Notes under the pieces: generated by a model
Databases searched by the model: none
Told to the model about the DNA's origin: nothing
The model's input: only the letters and a program-made list of their open reading frames with translations
Shown here: one piece after another, positions 27,838 through 37,546 of the stretch
Position numbering within the stretch: position 1 is the first letter of the stretch
Layout of the letters: the number at the start of each line of letters is the position of its first letter
Origin: JAOUEA01 sp963810945
GTDB lineage: Bacteria; Actinomycetota; UBA4738; HRBIN12
Length of the DNA stretch: 64,000 nt
Assembly: GCA_963810945.1 (NCBI GenBank)
Contig: CAWEPI010000004.1
Coordinates: 372,001 to 436,000, forward strand
Direction of reading: 5' to 3'
Translations under genes and position numbers: made by a program

Positions 27838-28870
27838 ATGACGGAGACACCGAAGGCCATGACCGAAACGCCAGAGCGGACGACGACCGACGCCGCCTCG
27901 ACGCCGCTCGATGCGGCGCTCAGCGGACTCCAGCTCGACGGCGCGATCTTCTTCCGCTCGGAGTTCACCGAGGCGATGGGCCTTCGCGTCGCCGGCCGCC
28001 GGCGGCGAGATGGCGCAGGCGCTTCGGCCGGGGGCCGAACGGCTGATCATGTTCCACATCGTCGCCCAGGGATCGTGCTGGGTGGCCGGCCCCGACGGGG
28101 AACGCCACTGGGCGAACGAGGGGGACGTCATCGTCCTGCCGTACGGCGACCCGTACGAGATGGGAGGGGCCGAGGAAGCCAGCAGCGTGCCGATCTTCTC
28201 CCTGCTGTCGCCACCGCCCTGGCCGACGCTTCCGGTCCTGCGCCACGGCGAAGGCGGCGAACGGACCGACGTCGTGTGCGGCTACCTCCACTCGAACGAC
28301 CCGCTGTTCGACCCGCGGATGCGGGCCTTCCCGTCCGTCTTCGTGGTGCGGCTGCCGGAGGGCCCGGCCGCACGCTGGCTCCGAGCCAGCATCGAATACG
28401 CGCTCGCGATCTCGTCGGGCTCGACCCCTTCGGACCCGACCTCGACGCGGCTCCCGGAACTGTTGTTGATCGAGATGCTGCGTCTCCACCTTGCCTCGGC
28501 ACCCGCGGCCGAGCACGGATGGATCAACGCGTTGCGCGATCCCGCGCTCGCGCCTGCGCTCGCTTGCCTGCACGCCGACCCAGGGCGCGACTGGACGGTC
28601 TCGGAGCTGGCGCACCAGGCGGCCGTTTCGCGCTCGCTCCTCGACCAGCGGTTCAGGGAGGTCCTCGGGTTGTCGCCGATCCGCTACCTGACGGAGTGGC
28701 GGATGCACATCGCGGTCGAGCTCCTCGCGTCGTCGGATCTCAGCGTGGGTCAGATCGCGCGGCGTGTCGGGTACGACTCGCAGGAGGCGTTCAGCCGGGC
28801 CTTCAAGCGCCGGATGGGGGCCGCGCCGTCCGTCTGGCGCGACGCTCGGCGCGGCACCGATGAGGGATGA
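27838..28870 (+). CDS. AraC-family regulator with N-terminal cupin, one frameshift
   Basis: The N-terminal half is the cupin-type AraC ligand domain (STPLDAALSGLQLDGAIFF, then LIMFHIVAQGSCWV and GDVIVLPYGDPYEMG). The C-terminal half has two HTH motifs (WTVSELAHQAAVSRSLLDQR and LSVGQIARRVGYDSQEAFSR) and a closing FKRRMGAAPSVWR. One extra base near 27976 separates the halves; removal gives SEFTEAWAFASPAAGGEM. The corrected protein is about 343 residues from ATG 27838 (ATG 27859 is also possible). It is divergent from the DUF4242 gene. Confidence 0.88.
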
Positions 28871-28885
28871 GCGTGCCTCGAGACG

Positions 28886-29819
28886 CTACGCGACGTCACC
28901 CGAAGCGCGTTCCCACAGGTCCCATCGCTTGATGACCCGCATCCCCACACGCTCGTAGAGCGCCGTCGCCCCGGTCGGGTTCTCCGCATCGACGTTCAGC
29001 ATCACGCGCGCGGACGCCTCGCTCCGCGAACGTGGCGAACGAGCGTCGGAGCAGGGCGGCCGCGATCCCGCGTCCTCGATGCGACGGCAGAACCCCCACC
29101 TCGCCCACCCAGCCGTGATCACCCGCGGCGAGCGCGCCGACCGGCCCCTCGGCGTCCTTCGCTAGCAGCCAGAGCGTCGGATCGAAGGTCGGATCGCTCG
29201 CGTACTCCTCGGCCCACCGATCGAACGGCTCGGGATGGTAGCCCCAGTCCTCGGCGAACGCCTCGGCGAGGACGGCGTGCACCACCGGTAGACCCTCGGG
29301 GGTCTCGATGCCGCCGATCACGATCCCCGCGGGCGCGTCACCCGGCTCGACCGATCCCTCGAGATCGATCCCCATGTGCCAGAAGTGCCGGATCGGCCGC
29401 AGGCCGCGGGCGCGCAGCATCGCCGCGGCGGCGCCGTCCCCGGCATCGATGGAATGGCGGAGCCGCGATGCCGGGAGGCCGGCGAGCAGCTCCGCGGCGC
29501 GCCCTTCGATCAAGTCCAACAACGAGGAGCCGAGACCGCGTCCCCGGTGCGCGGGATGCACGAGCCCCCAAGAGCCGGCCACGTCCGGCGCGTCGAGAAC
29601 GACGTGCGCGTAGGCCACGATGGCCCCCGCAGCGTCGACGATGACCCACGCACAGGTATCGAGGTCGAAGTCCGCCTGGGTCCACACGGTACGGATGAAG
29701 TCTGCGTCCAGGACGACCTCGCCGGCGTCCTCGAGATCGTCCGCGATGAACACGTCCGCCACCCCGTCGAGGTCGGCGAGGGTCGGCGCCCGGAGGTCGT
29801 AGCCGGCTGGGAGATCCAT
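28886..29819 (-). CDS. tandem GNAT acetyltransferase (MshD-like layout), one frameshift
   Basis: Two GNAT domains lie in a row. The first contains SWGLVHPAHRGRGLGSSLLD and the second contains WVGEVGVLPSHRGRGIAAAL, both with the acetyl-CoA loop (R/Q-x-x-G-x-G/A). The tandem arrangement resembles mycothiol synthase MshD, but many actinobacterial tandem GNATs act on other amines. One extra base near 29015 shifts the frame; the repaired end reads FAERGSARVMLNVDAENPTG and the product is 310 residues. It converges on the AraC gene. Confidence 0.85.
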
Positions 29820-29921
29820 CGCGGAGAGCGTATGCGGTCGCGGCCCCTTCTCGTGCTCCGAGGCGCCCCGCCGACCGATCTCCGTCGGATCGAGATCGTT
29901 CGAGGCGGGCGACGATCCAGC

Positions 29922-30664
29922 TCAGTCGGGAACCCAGACCGCCTGGTCGTGGGCGAACAACACCCGCGCCGGGTCGGATCCGAGGATCCGCTCGATCCAC
30001 GCAGGCGGGAACGGCAACGGGTCGCTCGTCCCCTCATCTCGCGCCCGCCGGGCGAGCGCGTCCGCCGAGAACGCCGAAGCCGTCTCGTGGGTCTGGCCCG
30101 CGAGCACGACCGTGCCTCCTCGCAGTGGATCACGAGTGACTGGTGGCCGTCGGTGTGACCGGGCGTCGGGATGACGAGGATGCCCGGCTCGACCTCCGTC
30201 GCGCCGTCGAGCCGCTCGTACCGTGCCCCGGGGAAGTCGATGAGCTGGGGCAACGTGTAGTCCGGTGTCACCCGCGCGATGTCGAGCTCCGTCCCTTGCA
30301 CGAACACGGGACGGCCCGCCAACGCGGGGTTCCCACCACAGTGATCGACGTGCAGATGGCGATTCACGACGAGCAGCACCTCGTTGAGGCTCACGCCCGC
30401 GCGCCCCAGCGCCTCGCTCAGTGGGCGGCGGACCGGTCGGTAGTGCCGGTCGACGTCGGGGTCCGACCCCATGCCGGTGTCGAAGAGGAGGAACCCGCCT
30501 CCCGGGCGGACGACGACGTAGCCCAAGAGCGACTCGACGCGTGCTGACGCCGTTCCCGTTTCCTCCGGCGGGCGCACGAAGTAGCCGAAGTCCACGCGAC
30601 GGACGCTGTCGGCATCGGGGATCGGCCCTGCGCTCACGATCGAGAAGCTAACAGCGTCGCGCAT
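29922..30664 (-). CDS. metallo-beta-lactamase-fold hydrolase, lactonase-like, one frameshift
   Basis: The metal motif H103-L-H105-V-D107-H108 lies in NRHLHVDHCGGN, with H170 in TPGHTDGHQ and a final His in LFAHD near the end. Size (about 247 residues) and layout resemble AHL lactonases of the AiiA/AttM group and related lactonases, but substrate specificity cannot be read. The frame breaks near 30117. Here the best repair is one missing G, which gives VIHCEEGGTVVLAGQTHETA. The start is ATG 30664, MRDAVSFSIVSAG. It is divergent from the acyltransferase gene. Confidence 0.8.
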
Positions 30665-30836
30665 ACCGACGCCGATGAGGTAGCTCGCGGCCGGCGATCG
30701 TCGGCGGACCCCCGTTTGCCGCCGACCGGGATGGCGGCGAAGATGAGCCGATGACGAGGGATGAGGTCCGCGTTGGCGTCCACGATCGTCGCGCAGCCTC
30801 CCCGTCGGACCGGTATCGGGTGGTCGGCTAGCGGAC

Positions 30837-32780
30837 ATGCGCGAGGCCTCCTCCGTCCTTCCACGTGGTGAGCCGGGCGCGAAGGGACACATCCGGGCCC
30901 TGGACGGCATGCGCGCCGTCGCCGTCGTCCTGGTGGTCTTGTTCCACCTGCGGGTACCGGGGTTCGCCGCCGGATATCTGGGCGTGGACGTGTTCTTCGT
31001 GCTCTCGGGGTTCCTGATCACGTCGCTGCTGATCGCCGAGATGGAGCGGACCGGGCGGATCGCCCTGGCGGACTTCTGGTCGCGTCGCGTGCGTCGGCTG
31101 TTGCCGGCCTTGGCGCTCCTGTTGTTGGTGGTGGCGCTCGTGACCTGGCTCAGCGCGACGTACTCCGAGCGGGCGTCGATCCGCACGGATCTGCTGGCGG
31201 CGACCGCCTACCTCGCCAACTGGCGTTTCATCGCGACCAGCAGCTACTTCGTGAGCACCGGCGTCGAGAGCCCGCTCCAACACACGTGGTCCCTGGCCAT
31301 CGAAGAGCAGTTCTACCTGCTGTGGCCGTTGGTGCTGGCGGGCGCCCTGGCCGCGTTCCATCGTGCGCGCCTGAACGTGACCGTGATCGCGGCGTTCGGG
31401 GTGATCGCCTCCGCCGTCACGATGGCCTGGCTCTTCGGCGCGGGCGGGGTGGAGCGCGCGTACATGGGTACCGACGCGCGGATCTTCGAGCCGCTGGTGG
31501 GCGCCCTCGGGGCGGTGTGGGTGGCCACGCCCGGGCCTCGGTCCTGGCTGGAGCGGCGCGGCCGGCCGATCCTCTGGATCGGCGTGCTCGTGGTGCTGGC
31601 GGACCTCGTCGTGATCCGCCCCGGCGACGCCTACTACTTCGACGGCGGGGCCCTGGTCTTCTCGGTGGCCACGCTCATGATCGTGGCGCCCCTATGGGTA
31701 GGTCGCGGCAGCGCCGCGGAGGCAGGGCTCTCGGCCAGGCCGGTGGCGTGGATCGGGCTGATCTCCTACGGCATCTACCTCTGGCATTGGCCGCTGATCG
31801 TGTGGCTCGGGGTGCGATCCGCCACGGGGCTACGCGCGGTGCTCCTGGGGGTCACGGCCGCGGCGCTCACCGTCGTGATCTCGGCGTGCTCCTACTACCT
31901 GGTGGAGCGCCCGATCCGCACGGGCCGGCCGCCGGTTGCGCGCAGGACCCACCATCGGCGGGTGGGCCGCCCGGGCCTCGTCCTGGCCGCCGTACCCGCG
32001 GTCCTGTTGCTCGTGGCGTGCGCCTCCGTGGCGGCGACCCGCGTGCCGCCGCTCTCCGCCGATACGCCCGTGCTGATGCTCACGGGCGACTCGGTTCCGC
32101 TGCATCTGGAGTCGGCGTTCGAGCGCGCGACCTCGCCGCGAGGTTGGCGCGTGGTCTCCGCCGCGCAGGGAGGCTGCCCGGTCACGGGGGAGACGAGCGC
32201 CAAGGCCAACGGTGAGGCGGTGCACGAGGCCGCAGGCTGCGCGCAGGTGACGATCCCGACCCAGGACGCGCTCATCGCCGAGGATCATCCCGACGTGGTG
32301 GTGTGGTGGGATCGCTGGTCGCTCTCGGACTTCTTCACCGCCGACGGGGAGCTCGTCCGTTCGGGCACGCCGAGGTTCTGGGCGCTCCGCCGGGCAGGCC
32401 TGGACGCGACCGTGCGGCGCTTCGGCGCCGGTGGGGCCACCGTGCTCCTCGTGGCCACCGAGCCCCCGGGGGTGGGCATGTGGACACGATGCACGGACGA
32501 ACGCTGCCAGGATTGGGATCGTTTCCAGATCGACCACTACGACGACATCACTACGCGATGGGACGCGATCCTGCAGCGGTACGCCCTTCGGCATCCCGAT
32601 CGTGCCACCTTCCTCAGCGTGACGGACGACGTGTGTCACGACGACGCGTCTCCCTGCGACGATCTGATCGGCGGGCGGCCCGCCCGTCCGGACGGCACGC
32701 ACTACGAGGGGGCGGGGGAGGACGTCGTCGTGGGACTGATCGTGGACGCGATCGCCGCGCGGATGGTCGCGAAGAGCTGA
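30837..32780 (+). CDS. membrane acyltransferase 3 (OafA/YrhL type) with C-terminal SGNH-like domain
   Basis: Residues about 17-380 are an acyltransferase 3 membrane domain: the IRALDGMRAVAVVLVVLFHL start with its conserved His, GVDVFFVLSGFLITSLL, and about ten membrane helices. After an extra helix near 395-410 follows an extracytoplasmic SGNH-like domain. It has GDS at residues 417-419 and a C-terminal DGTHYE that supplies a His. Such proteins O-acetylate surface polysaccharides or wall polymers. The 647-residue length is typical. No ribosome binding site is obvious at ATG 30837. It begins a group of surface-related genes. Confidence 0.88.
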   Translation: MREASSVLPRGEPGAKGHIRALDGMRAVAVVLVVLFHLRVPGFAAGYLGVDVFFVLSGFLITSLLIAEMERTGRIALADFWSRRVRRLLPALALLLLVVALVTWLSATYSERASIRTDLLAATAYLANWRFIATSSYFVSTGVESPLQHTWSLAIEEQFYLLWPLVLAGALAAFHRARLNVTVIAAFGVIASAVTMAWLFGAGGVERAYMGTDARIFEPLVGALGAVWVATPGPRSWLERRGRPILWIGVLVVLADLVVIRPGDAYYFDGGALVFSVATLMIVAPLWVGRGSAAEAGLSARPVAWIGLISYGIYLWHWPLIVWLGVRSATGLRAVLLGVTAAALTVVISACSYYLVERPIRTGRPPVARRTHHRRVGRPGLVLAAVPAVLLLVACASVAATRVPPLSADTPVLMLTGDSVPLHLESAFERATSPRGWRVVSAAQGGCPVTGETSAKANGEAVHEAAGCAQVTIPTQDALIAEDHPDVVVWWDRWSLSDFFTADGELVRSGTPRFWALRRAGLDATVRRFGAGGATVLLVATEPPGVGMWTRCTDERCQDWDRFQIDHYDDITTRWDAILQRYALRHPDRATFLSVTDDVCHDDASPCDDLIGGRPARPDGTHYEGAGEDVVVGLIVDAIAARMVAKS

Positions 32781-32838
32781 CCGTTCCGGCACATATGGCG
32801 TTGTCGTTGCGCGCGTGGACGACGCTCCCGGGGCTGGC

Positions 32839-32844
32839 TAGGGT
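32839..32844 (+). promoter_or_regulatory. -10 hexamer TAGGGT before the 32851 gene
   Basis: TAGGGT in GGCTAGGGT lies six bases before the ATG of the next small gene; no ribosome binding site is seen. Confidence 0.4.
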
Positions 32845-32850
32845 GCCGCC

Positions 32851-33090
32851 ATGGAGGGATCCAAGGTCCGCGGCGCGCCGCCCGACCGGGGCGGACCCGA
32901 GACCGCCGTCCGCCGCCGGGTCTCCGTGCTCACGCGGTGGTTCGCTGCGGGTGCGCTCACGTTCCTCGCGTTCGCGTTCATCCAGAGCCTGCGACACCCC
33001 GCCCGGCTCTGGTCGCCCGGTCTGATGGGGCGCGTGCTCGCCTGGGGCGGGGACATCGAGGGCGAGCGCGGAGGCGGCCCAGGGTCCTGA
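32851..33090 (+). CDS. small hypothetical membrane protein
   Basis: A 79-residue frame, starting MEGSKVRGAPPDRGG. It has a basic N-terminal part, one hydrophobic helix (LTRWFAAGALTFLAFAFIQS) and a short Gly-rich tail. I recognise no family. Support comes from the leaderless-type -10 element immediately upstream and from codon use like its neighbours. It could equally be a chance frame. Confidence 0.4.
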   Translation: MEGSKVRGAPPDRGGPETAVRRRVSVLTRWFAAGALTFLAFAFIQSLRHPARLWSPGLMGRVLAWGGDIEGERGGGPGS

Positions 33091-33201
33091 CCCGCTCGTC
33101 GCGGGCGACCGGTGATCGGGCGGGTGGGACTGGTGTTGTTCCGTAGCGAAGCTGTAGGGTAGGCATCCGGCGTAGGCCGCTCGGAGGACCCTGGAGGAAC
33201 G

Positions 33202-34075
33202 ATGCGGAAGCTCGGAACGTTGCTGGGTGCGATCGCGCTGACGATCGAGCCTACTTCCGACGCAGGCACAGGCCCTCACGTCGCCGCTCCCGAAGATCGC
33301 GGTCATCGTGCTGGAGAACACGAAGCGCAGCGACATCGTGGGCAAGAACGCGGCACCGTTCATGAACGCGATGCTCGCGCAGGGCAAGGAGTTCACGGAC
33401 TATCACGGGTTCTCCGGGTCCCCTCACGACTACCGGGCGATGGTCGCCGGGCAGCAGACGGCGTCCAAGCCGATATCGAACAATGTGTTCCATCAGTTCG
33501 ACGTCGAGGGCGTCAGCTGGGTCAACCTCGAGGAATCGATGGGTGGGAACTGCGGAGTGAACCCCAAGCCGAACCTCGTCCCCGGCTCCAGCGATCCGCT
33601 CTACGACCACGGACATGACCCGGCGTACCAGTACAAGGCGAACACCACGTGCAAGGCCAACGATCGGCCGCTCACGTCGGATGCCCAGCTCCAGTCGCTG
33701 CCGTCCTTCAGCTACATCGTGCCGAACAACTGTGGGAACGCGCACACCTTCCCCTCTGGTGGTGACTGCCCGGCGTACTTCGGCACCAACCATGGGTCGA
33801 GCCGGATCAACCTCGCCGACTCGTGGGTCGCACATGTCGTCGGGGTGATCACCGCCGCCGACCCGTCGGTCACGGTGTTCGTGACGTTCGACGAGAGCAC
33901 GAGCGGCACCAAGCAGCTGCTCTACGCGGCGGCGATCGGCCCAGGGATCGCCGGCGGGACCAAGGACGGCCAGCACTACGACCACTACTCGTTCTGCGCC
34001 GGGATCTGGCAGGAGTACGGGCTCGCGGGCACGGCGCCGAACAGCGCCGCCACGGCCACGCCGCTGCCGTTATAG
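33202..34075 (+). CDS. secreted phosphoesterase family protein (acid phosphatase / phospholipase C type), one frameshift
   Basis: The mature part starts KIAVIVLENTKRSDIVG, where PF04185-type phosphoesterases have their first metal site. It continues with FTDYHGFSGSPHDYRAMVAG, a GSSRINLADSW segment, VFVTFDESTSG (metal Asp/Glu), and YDHYSFCAGIWQEYGLA with the closing His. An N-terminal signal peptide is split by one extra base near 33243. Repaired, it reads about MRKLGTLLGAIALTSSLLPT and ends QAQA. The usual first-site VMENH is VLENT here, so the His is missing. ATG 33202 has a TGGAGGA site. The last six bases overlap the convergent sulfotransferase gene. Confidence 0.78.
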
Positions 34076-35086
34076 GCGATCGGTGTCGCCGTCCGAGAGG
34101 GTGGCACCACGACCCCGTGTGTATCCGTACCGACGAAGGAGTGGCATCGTGACGCGCTCGACGGTGCGCCGGTCGGGTGCGGGCAGCCCCCCGCACCATG
34201 CCTCGTCGATCCGGAGCTCGATCTCTCCGCGCTGGTGGCGCATGCGATTGCCGGCCACGAGATGTCCGGCCGGCAACCGGGCCGTGCGGCCCTGAAGGAA
34301 CCCGAGGTCCTCGTCCGTGAGCGTCCGGCCGGCCTGCGCTGCGCAGAGACGCAGGGCGGCCTCGGGATCGCGCACGAACGCCTCGTACCGCAGCCGCACG
34401 AACGGGTGCCGCAGCGCCCTGAGGACCTCGAAGGACAGGTTGAACCAGAGCCACTTCGTCGCGGTCTTGCGGGGGGTGCGCGTGGTGCGCATCGGCTTGT
34501 CCGCCCGCGAGCCCTGGCGGGGAACCTCCTTCGTGTTGGAGAACGCGACGCCGCGAGGATCGCGGACGAGCTGCACGAATCGGGCGCCGAACCGATCCTG
34601 GGTCGCCAGCAGGTAGATGTGGGCGGGGATCTTCATCGAGTCCACGATGACCTCGGCGCCCGAGACCTCGCGCACCCCCTGATACAGGCGGTCCAGGAGC
34701 GCCGCGTAGGCGTTCACGTCACGGCGGAACCGGGGCGCCAGCCACGGCATCAGCAGGAGCGGCAAGGCGAACGGATGAGGGAACCGGCTGCGGCCCAAGG
34801 TGATGCTCGCGGCCAGGCGATGGCACTCCACGGGATCGAGCCGGTCCCACCCCCCGAACGCGCGCTCGCCGACCGCACCCCAGAAGGGACAGGCGGAGAA
34901 GCGCTCGCCGCAGCTGCATTCGACGTCCTCGCCGAGGCCCTTCTCCCAGATCCTGCCGATCTCGCCCACCGCGACGAACCCCGGCACCTCGCCGAGCATC
35001 CGACAGAGCAGGGTCGCGCCGTTCTGCCCGGTGCCCGCGATCGCGAGCACCGGCGTCCCCCGGTCGTCGTCGCGTTCACTCGGCAT
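34070..35086 (-). CDS. sulfotransferase family protein
   Basis: The 338-residue protein has the PAPS-binding pattern of sulfotransferases: 5'-phosphosulfate loop AIAGTGQNGATLLCRMLG near the N-terminus and 3'-phosphate motif QLVRDPRGVAFSN in the middle. A CSCGERFSACPFW segment near residue 50 has four Cys and may bind a metal. There is no signal peptide, so it acts in the cytoplasm before export. ATG 35086 overlaps the end of the upstream flippase gene by 11 bases, which implies a shared transcript. Confidence 0.8.
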   Translation of the reverse strand: MPSERDDDRGTPVLAIAGTGQNGATLLCRMLGEVPGFVAVGEIGRIWEKGLGEDVECSCGERFSACPFWGAVGERAFGGWDRLDPVECHRLAASITLGRSRFPHPFALPLLLMPWLAPRFRRDVNAYAALLDRLYQGVREVSGAEVIVDSMKIPAHIYLLATQDRFGARFVQLVRDPRGVAFSNTKEVPRQGSRADKPMRTTRTPRKTATKWLWFNLSFEVLRALRHPFVRLRYEAFVRDPEAALRLCAAQAGRTLTDEDLGFLQGRTARLPAGHLVAGNRMRHQRGEIELRIDEAWCGGLPAPDRRTVERVTMPLLRRYGYTRGRGATLSDGDTDRL

Positions 35087-36491
35087 CGGGTGTCTGCTCC
35101 TTCGTGACTTGATCCTGCTTGGACGGTCGCTTCGGCCCACGCACGATCTCGCGGATCGTGCTCGGGGACATCGTGACGTACGTCCAGATCCCCAGCCGCT
35201 TCCGAGCGAGCACCAGCTGCACGGAGTTCTGCACGACCTGCGCGGTGGCCGTTGCGACCGCGATCCCGGTCGCCCCATAGTGCGGTGTGACGAGGAGGCC
35301 CCCGCCAACGCTCAGGGTGGCACCCAGGATCGTGGTCCACATCATGTCCTTCTGGTGGCCGGTCATCATCAGCGCGATCCCGGACGAGCCCGTCCAGACG
35401 GCCACCAGTCGACCGACCGACTTGATGACCAGGTAGGACGCCCCGGTCGCGTAGAAGGCCGACCCGAAGACCGTCGTCATCACCCACGGCCCCGCGAAGA
35501 TGAAGACGAGTAGCACGAGGAGGGCCGGGACGCCCACGAGCGTCGCCCCCACGCGCAGGGTGCGTTCGAGCTGGCGCACCTTGCCCTGGGCGTAGAGCTC
35601 GGACACGAGCGGCGGGATCACTCCCGAGAAGATGATCGTGGGCGTCGCGACCAGCACGATGAGCTTCGAGGATGCCCCGTACAGGGCGACCGTCGAACTC
35701 GATCGGAACGCCCCGAGGATCCACAGGTCGACGCCGGCCCCGAGGAGGTAGATGCCGAGGTTGGAGACGAGCAGGGGGCGGGCGACGTGGAAGAGCTCCC
35801 GCCGCTCGATCGTTCCCGGGCCGCGCAGCGGGCGCATCGTCCGCAGCAGCAGCACGCCGGTGACGACCAGCACGACCGCGGAGGCCAGCGTGATGAGCGC
35901 CACCGTCTCGGAGAGCGAGGCCGAACGGGCGATCAGGTACACGCCTCCGAGCACCGCTACCGTCACGAAGTCCGACGCGAACGTCTGCAGGATGGCGGAA
36001 TGGGCGAACCGCGAGAGGCCCAGGAACGACTGGGCGCACATGTACTGCATGGCCGTCGCGAACAGCAGGGCGGCGCCGAGGGGGATCACCGAGGACACGA
36101 GGGGCTGGTTGAGGACGCCTCCGAAGAACCACTGACCGACCCCGAGCGCGAGGACGAGCGCCACGCCTCCCGCGCCGATCGCGGCCCATCCGATCGACAG
36201 GCGGATCGACCGCCGGGCGCGACCGGGCTGCCCGAGGGCGAGGGCCTCGGCCGCGAACCGCACCACCGCCCGGTCGAGGCCGAGCTCGGCCAGCGTGCTG
36301 CCGATCACCACCATCGTGTTCAGGAGGAGGAAGGCGCCGAATTCGTCGGGGTCGAGGAGCCGGGCGACCAGCCCGTTCATCGCGAAGCCGAGGGCCAGTC
36401 CGAGGACCCTCGTGCCGAGCACCCAGGCCGAACCCGACAGGAGCCGGCGCCGGATCGAACCGAGTGAGAAGGCCTGCTGCGCCACGGTCAC
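35076..36491 (-). CDS. polysaccharide flippase, MOP superfamily (Wzx-like)
   Basis: The 471-residue protein has about 12-14 hydrophobic segments and the usual opening of the family (GSAWVLGTRVLGLALGFAMN, then RLLDPDEFGAFLLLNTM). Members flip lipid-linked oligosaccharides across the membrane. The start is GTG 36491. It is followed by a sulfotransferase gene in the same direction with an 11-base overlap and is divergent from a second sulfotransferase-like gene. I infer export of a sulfated glycan. Confidence 0.88.
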   Translation of the reverse strand: MTVAQQAFSLGSIRRRLLSGSAWVLGTRVLGLALGFAMNGLVARLLDPDEFGAFLLLNTMVVIGSTLAELGLDRAVVRFAAEALALGQPGRARRSIRLSIGWAAIGAGGVALVLALGVGQWFFGGVLNQPLVSSVIPLGAALLFATAMQYMCAQSFLGLSRFAHSAILQTFASDFVTVAVLGGVYLIARSASLSETVALITLASAVVLVVTGVLLLRTMRPLRGPGTIERRELFHVARPLLVSNLGIYLLGAGVDLWILGAFRSSSTVALYGASSKLIVLVATPTIIFSGVIPPLVSELYAQGKVRQLERTLRVGATLVGVPALLVLLVFIFAGPWVMTTVFGSAFYATGASYLVIKSVGRLVAVWTGSSGIALMMTGHQKDMMWTTILGATLSVGGGLLVTPHYGATGIAVATATAQVVQNSVQLVLARKRLGIWTYVTMSPSTIREIVRGPKRPSKQDQVTKEQTPDAE

Positions 36492-36595
36492 CGCGCCTCG
36501 GCGCGCGGCGCTCGTGCGAAGGACCTAGGCCGTTCGGGGTTCCCATCGGCCGAACGAGTGACTACGCTCCAGCGGAACCTGTGCTTGGAGGGCGC

Positions 36596-37462
36596 ATGCA
36601 GGAAGAGGAGGTCACGACCGAAGGAAGCGACGCCGTGGTCGATCTGACCGTGCATGAGGAGGGGCCGACCTTCTCCGGTTCGGCCCGCCACGCCGTCCGG
36701 CGGGTCGTGACGCGCTATCCGGACCTCTACCTGCCGATCGCGCGTCGTCGTCACCCCCAAGGGGCGATCGCCGCCGACACCCAGCTCGTGATCGACGGGT
36801 TCACCCGCTCCGCGGTCACGTACGCACTCGTCGCTTTCCAGGTTGCACAGAACGGGCATGTCCGTGTCGCGCACCACCTTCACTCGCCCGCCCAGTTGAT
36901 CCAGGCCACACGCCGAGGGATCCCCGGGCTCGTCCCCATCAGACCGCCTCAGGATACGGTCCTGTCGGCCATGATCAGGGAACCCACCGTCTCCATCGGC
37001 CAGTGGCTGCGCACCTACACCGGGTTCTACCGGAGGATGCTCCCCCTGGGCGACGACCTGGTGTTCGCGCGCTTCGAATCCGTCACGACCGACCTCGGCG
37101 TCGTCATCGCCCATCTCAACGAGCGGTTCGGCACATCGTTCGTGGAGTTCCCCCAGACCGATGCGGCCGTCTCGACGGCCTTCGCACTGATCGACGAGCG
37201 CTCGCGCCGCCCACCGTGGCGTCGCCTGCTCGGGGAATTCCTGGCGGGCCGCATCAGCCTGGACGAGTACCGCGACCTGACGGCGGATCAGAGGGGCGTC
37301 GTCGAGCTCGGCGAGGTCCCAGAGGAACGGGTGCAGCGGCCCTCGGCACCCCGTCGCATCCGGCGCGACGGGCTCCTCGAGCGGTACGAGGATCCCGAAC
37401 TGGCGGGCTGGAGGGCTCGGGCCGAGACCGCCTACCAGGCCGTCGCGGCGCTCGCGGTCTGA
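36596..37462 (+). CDS. sulfotransferase-like protein
   Basis: A 288-residue soluble protein starting MQEEEVTTEGSDAVVDLTVH. VIDGFTRSAVTYALVAFQ has the place and shape of a sulfotransferase phosphosulfate loop, and IRPPQDTVLSAM resembles the 3'-phosphate motif (R-x-x-x-D-x-x-x-S). VFARFESVTTDLGVVIAHLN matches the family helix after it. The resemblance is at motif level, so the call is tentative. ATG 36596 has GGAGG upstream. It is divergent from the flippase gene. Confidence 0.5.
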   Translation: MQEEEVTTEGSDAVVDLTVHEEGPTFSGSARHAVRRVVTRYPDLYLPIARRRHPQGAIAADTQLVIDGFTRSAVTYALVAFQVAQNGHVRVAHHLHSPAQLIQATRRGIPGLVPIRPPQDTVLSAMIREPTVSIGQWLRTYTGFYRRMLPLGDDLVFARFESVTTDLGVVIAHLNERFGTSFVEFPQTDAAVSTAFALIDERSRRPPWRRLLGEFLAGRISLDEYRDLTADQRGVVELGEVPEERVQRPSAPRRIRRDGLLERYEDPELAGWRARAETAYQAVAALAV

Positions 37463-37546
37463 GCCCGATCGACCCCGGTCCTCGCCGCCGCACCCGGCGG
37501 GTGGTCGTGCCTCAAGGCGGTCCGATGGCGCGTCGACCATCCTCGC

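Noticed and set aside
29922..30664. Calling the MBL-fold gene a quorum-quenching AHL lactonase
   Set aside because: The metal motif and size fit, but many lactonases and other hydrolases share them; specificity cannot be read.
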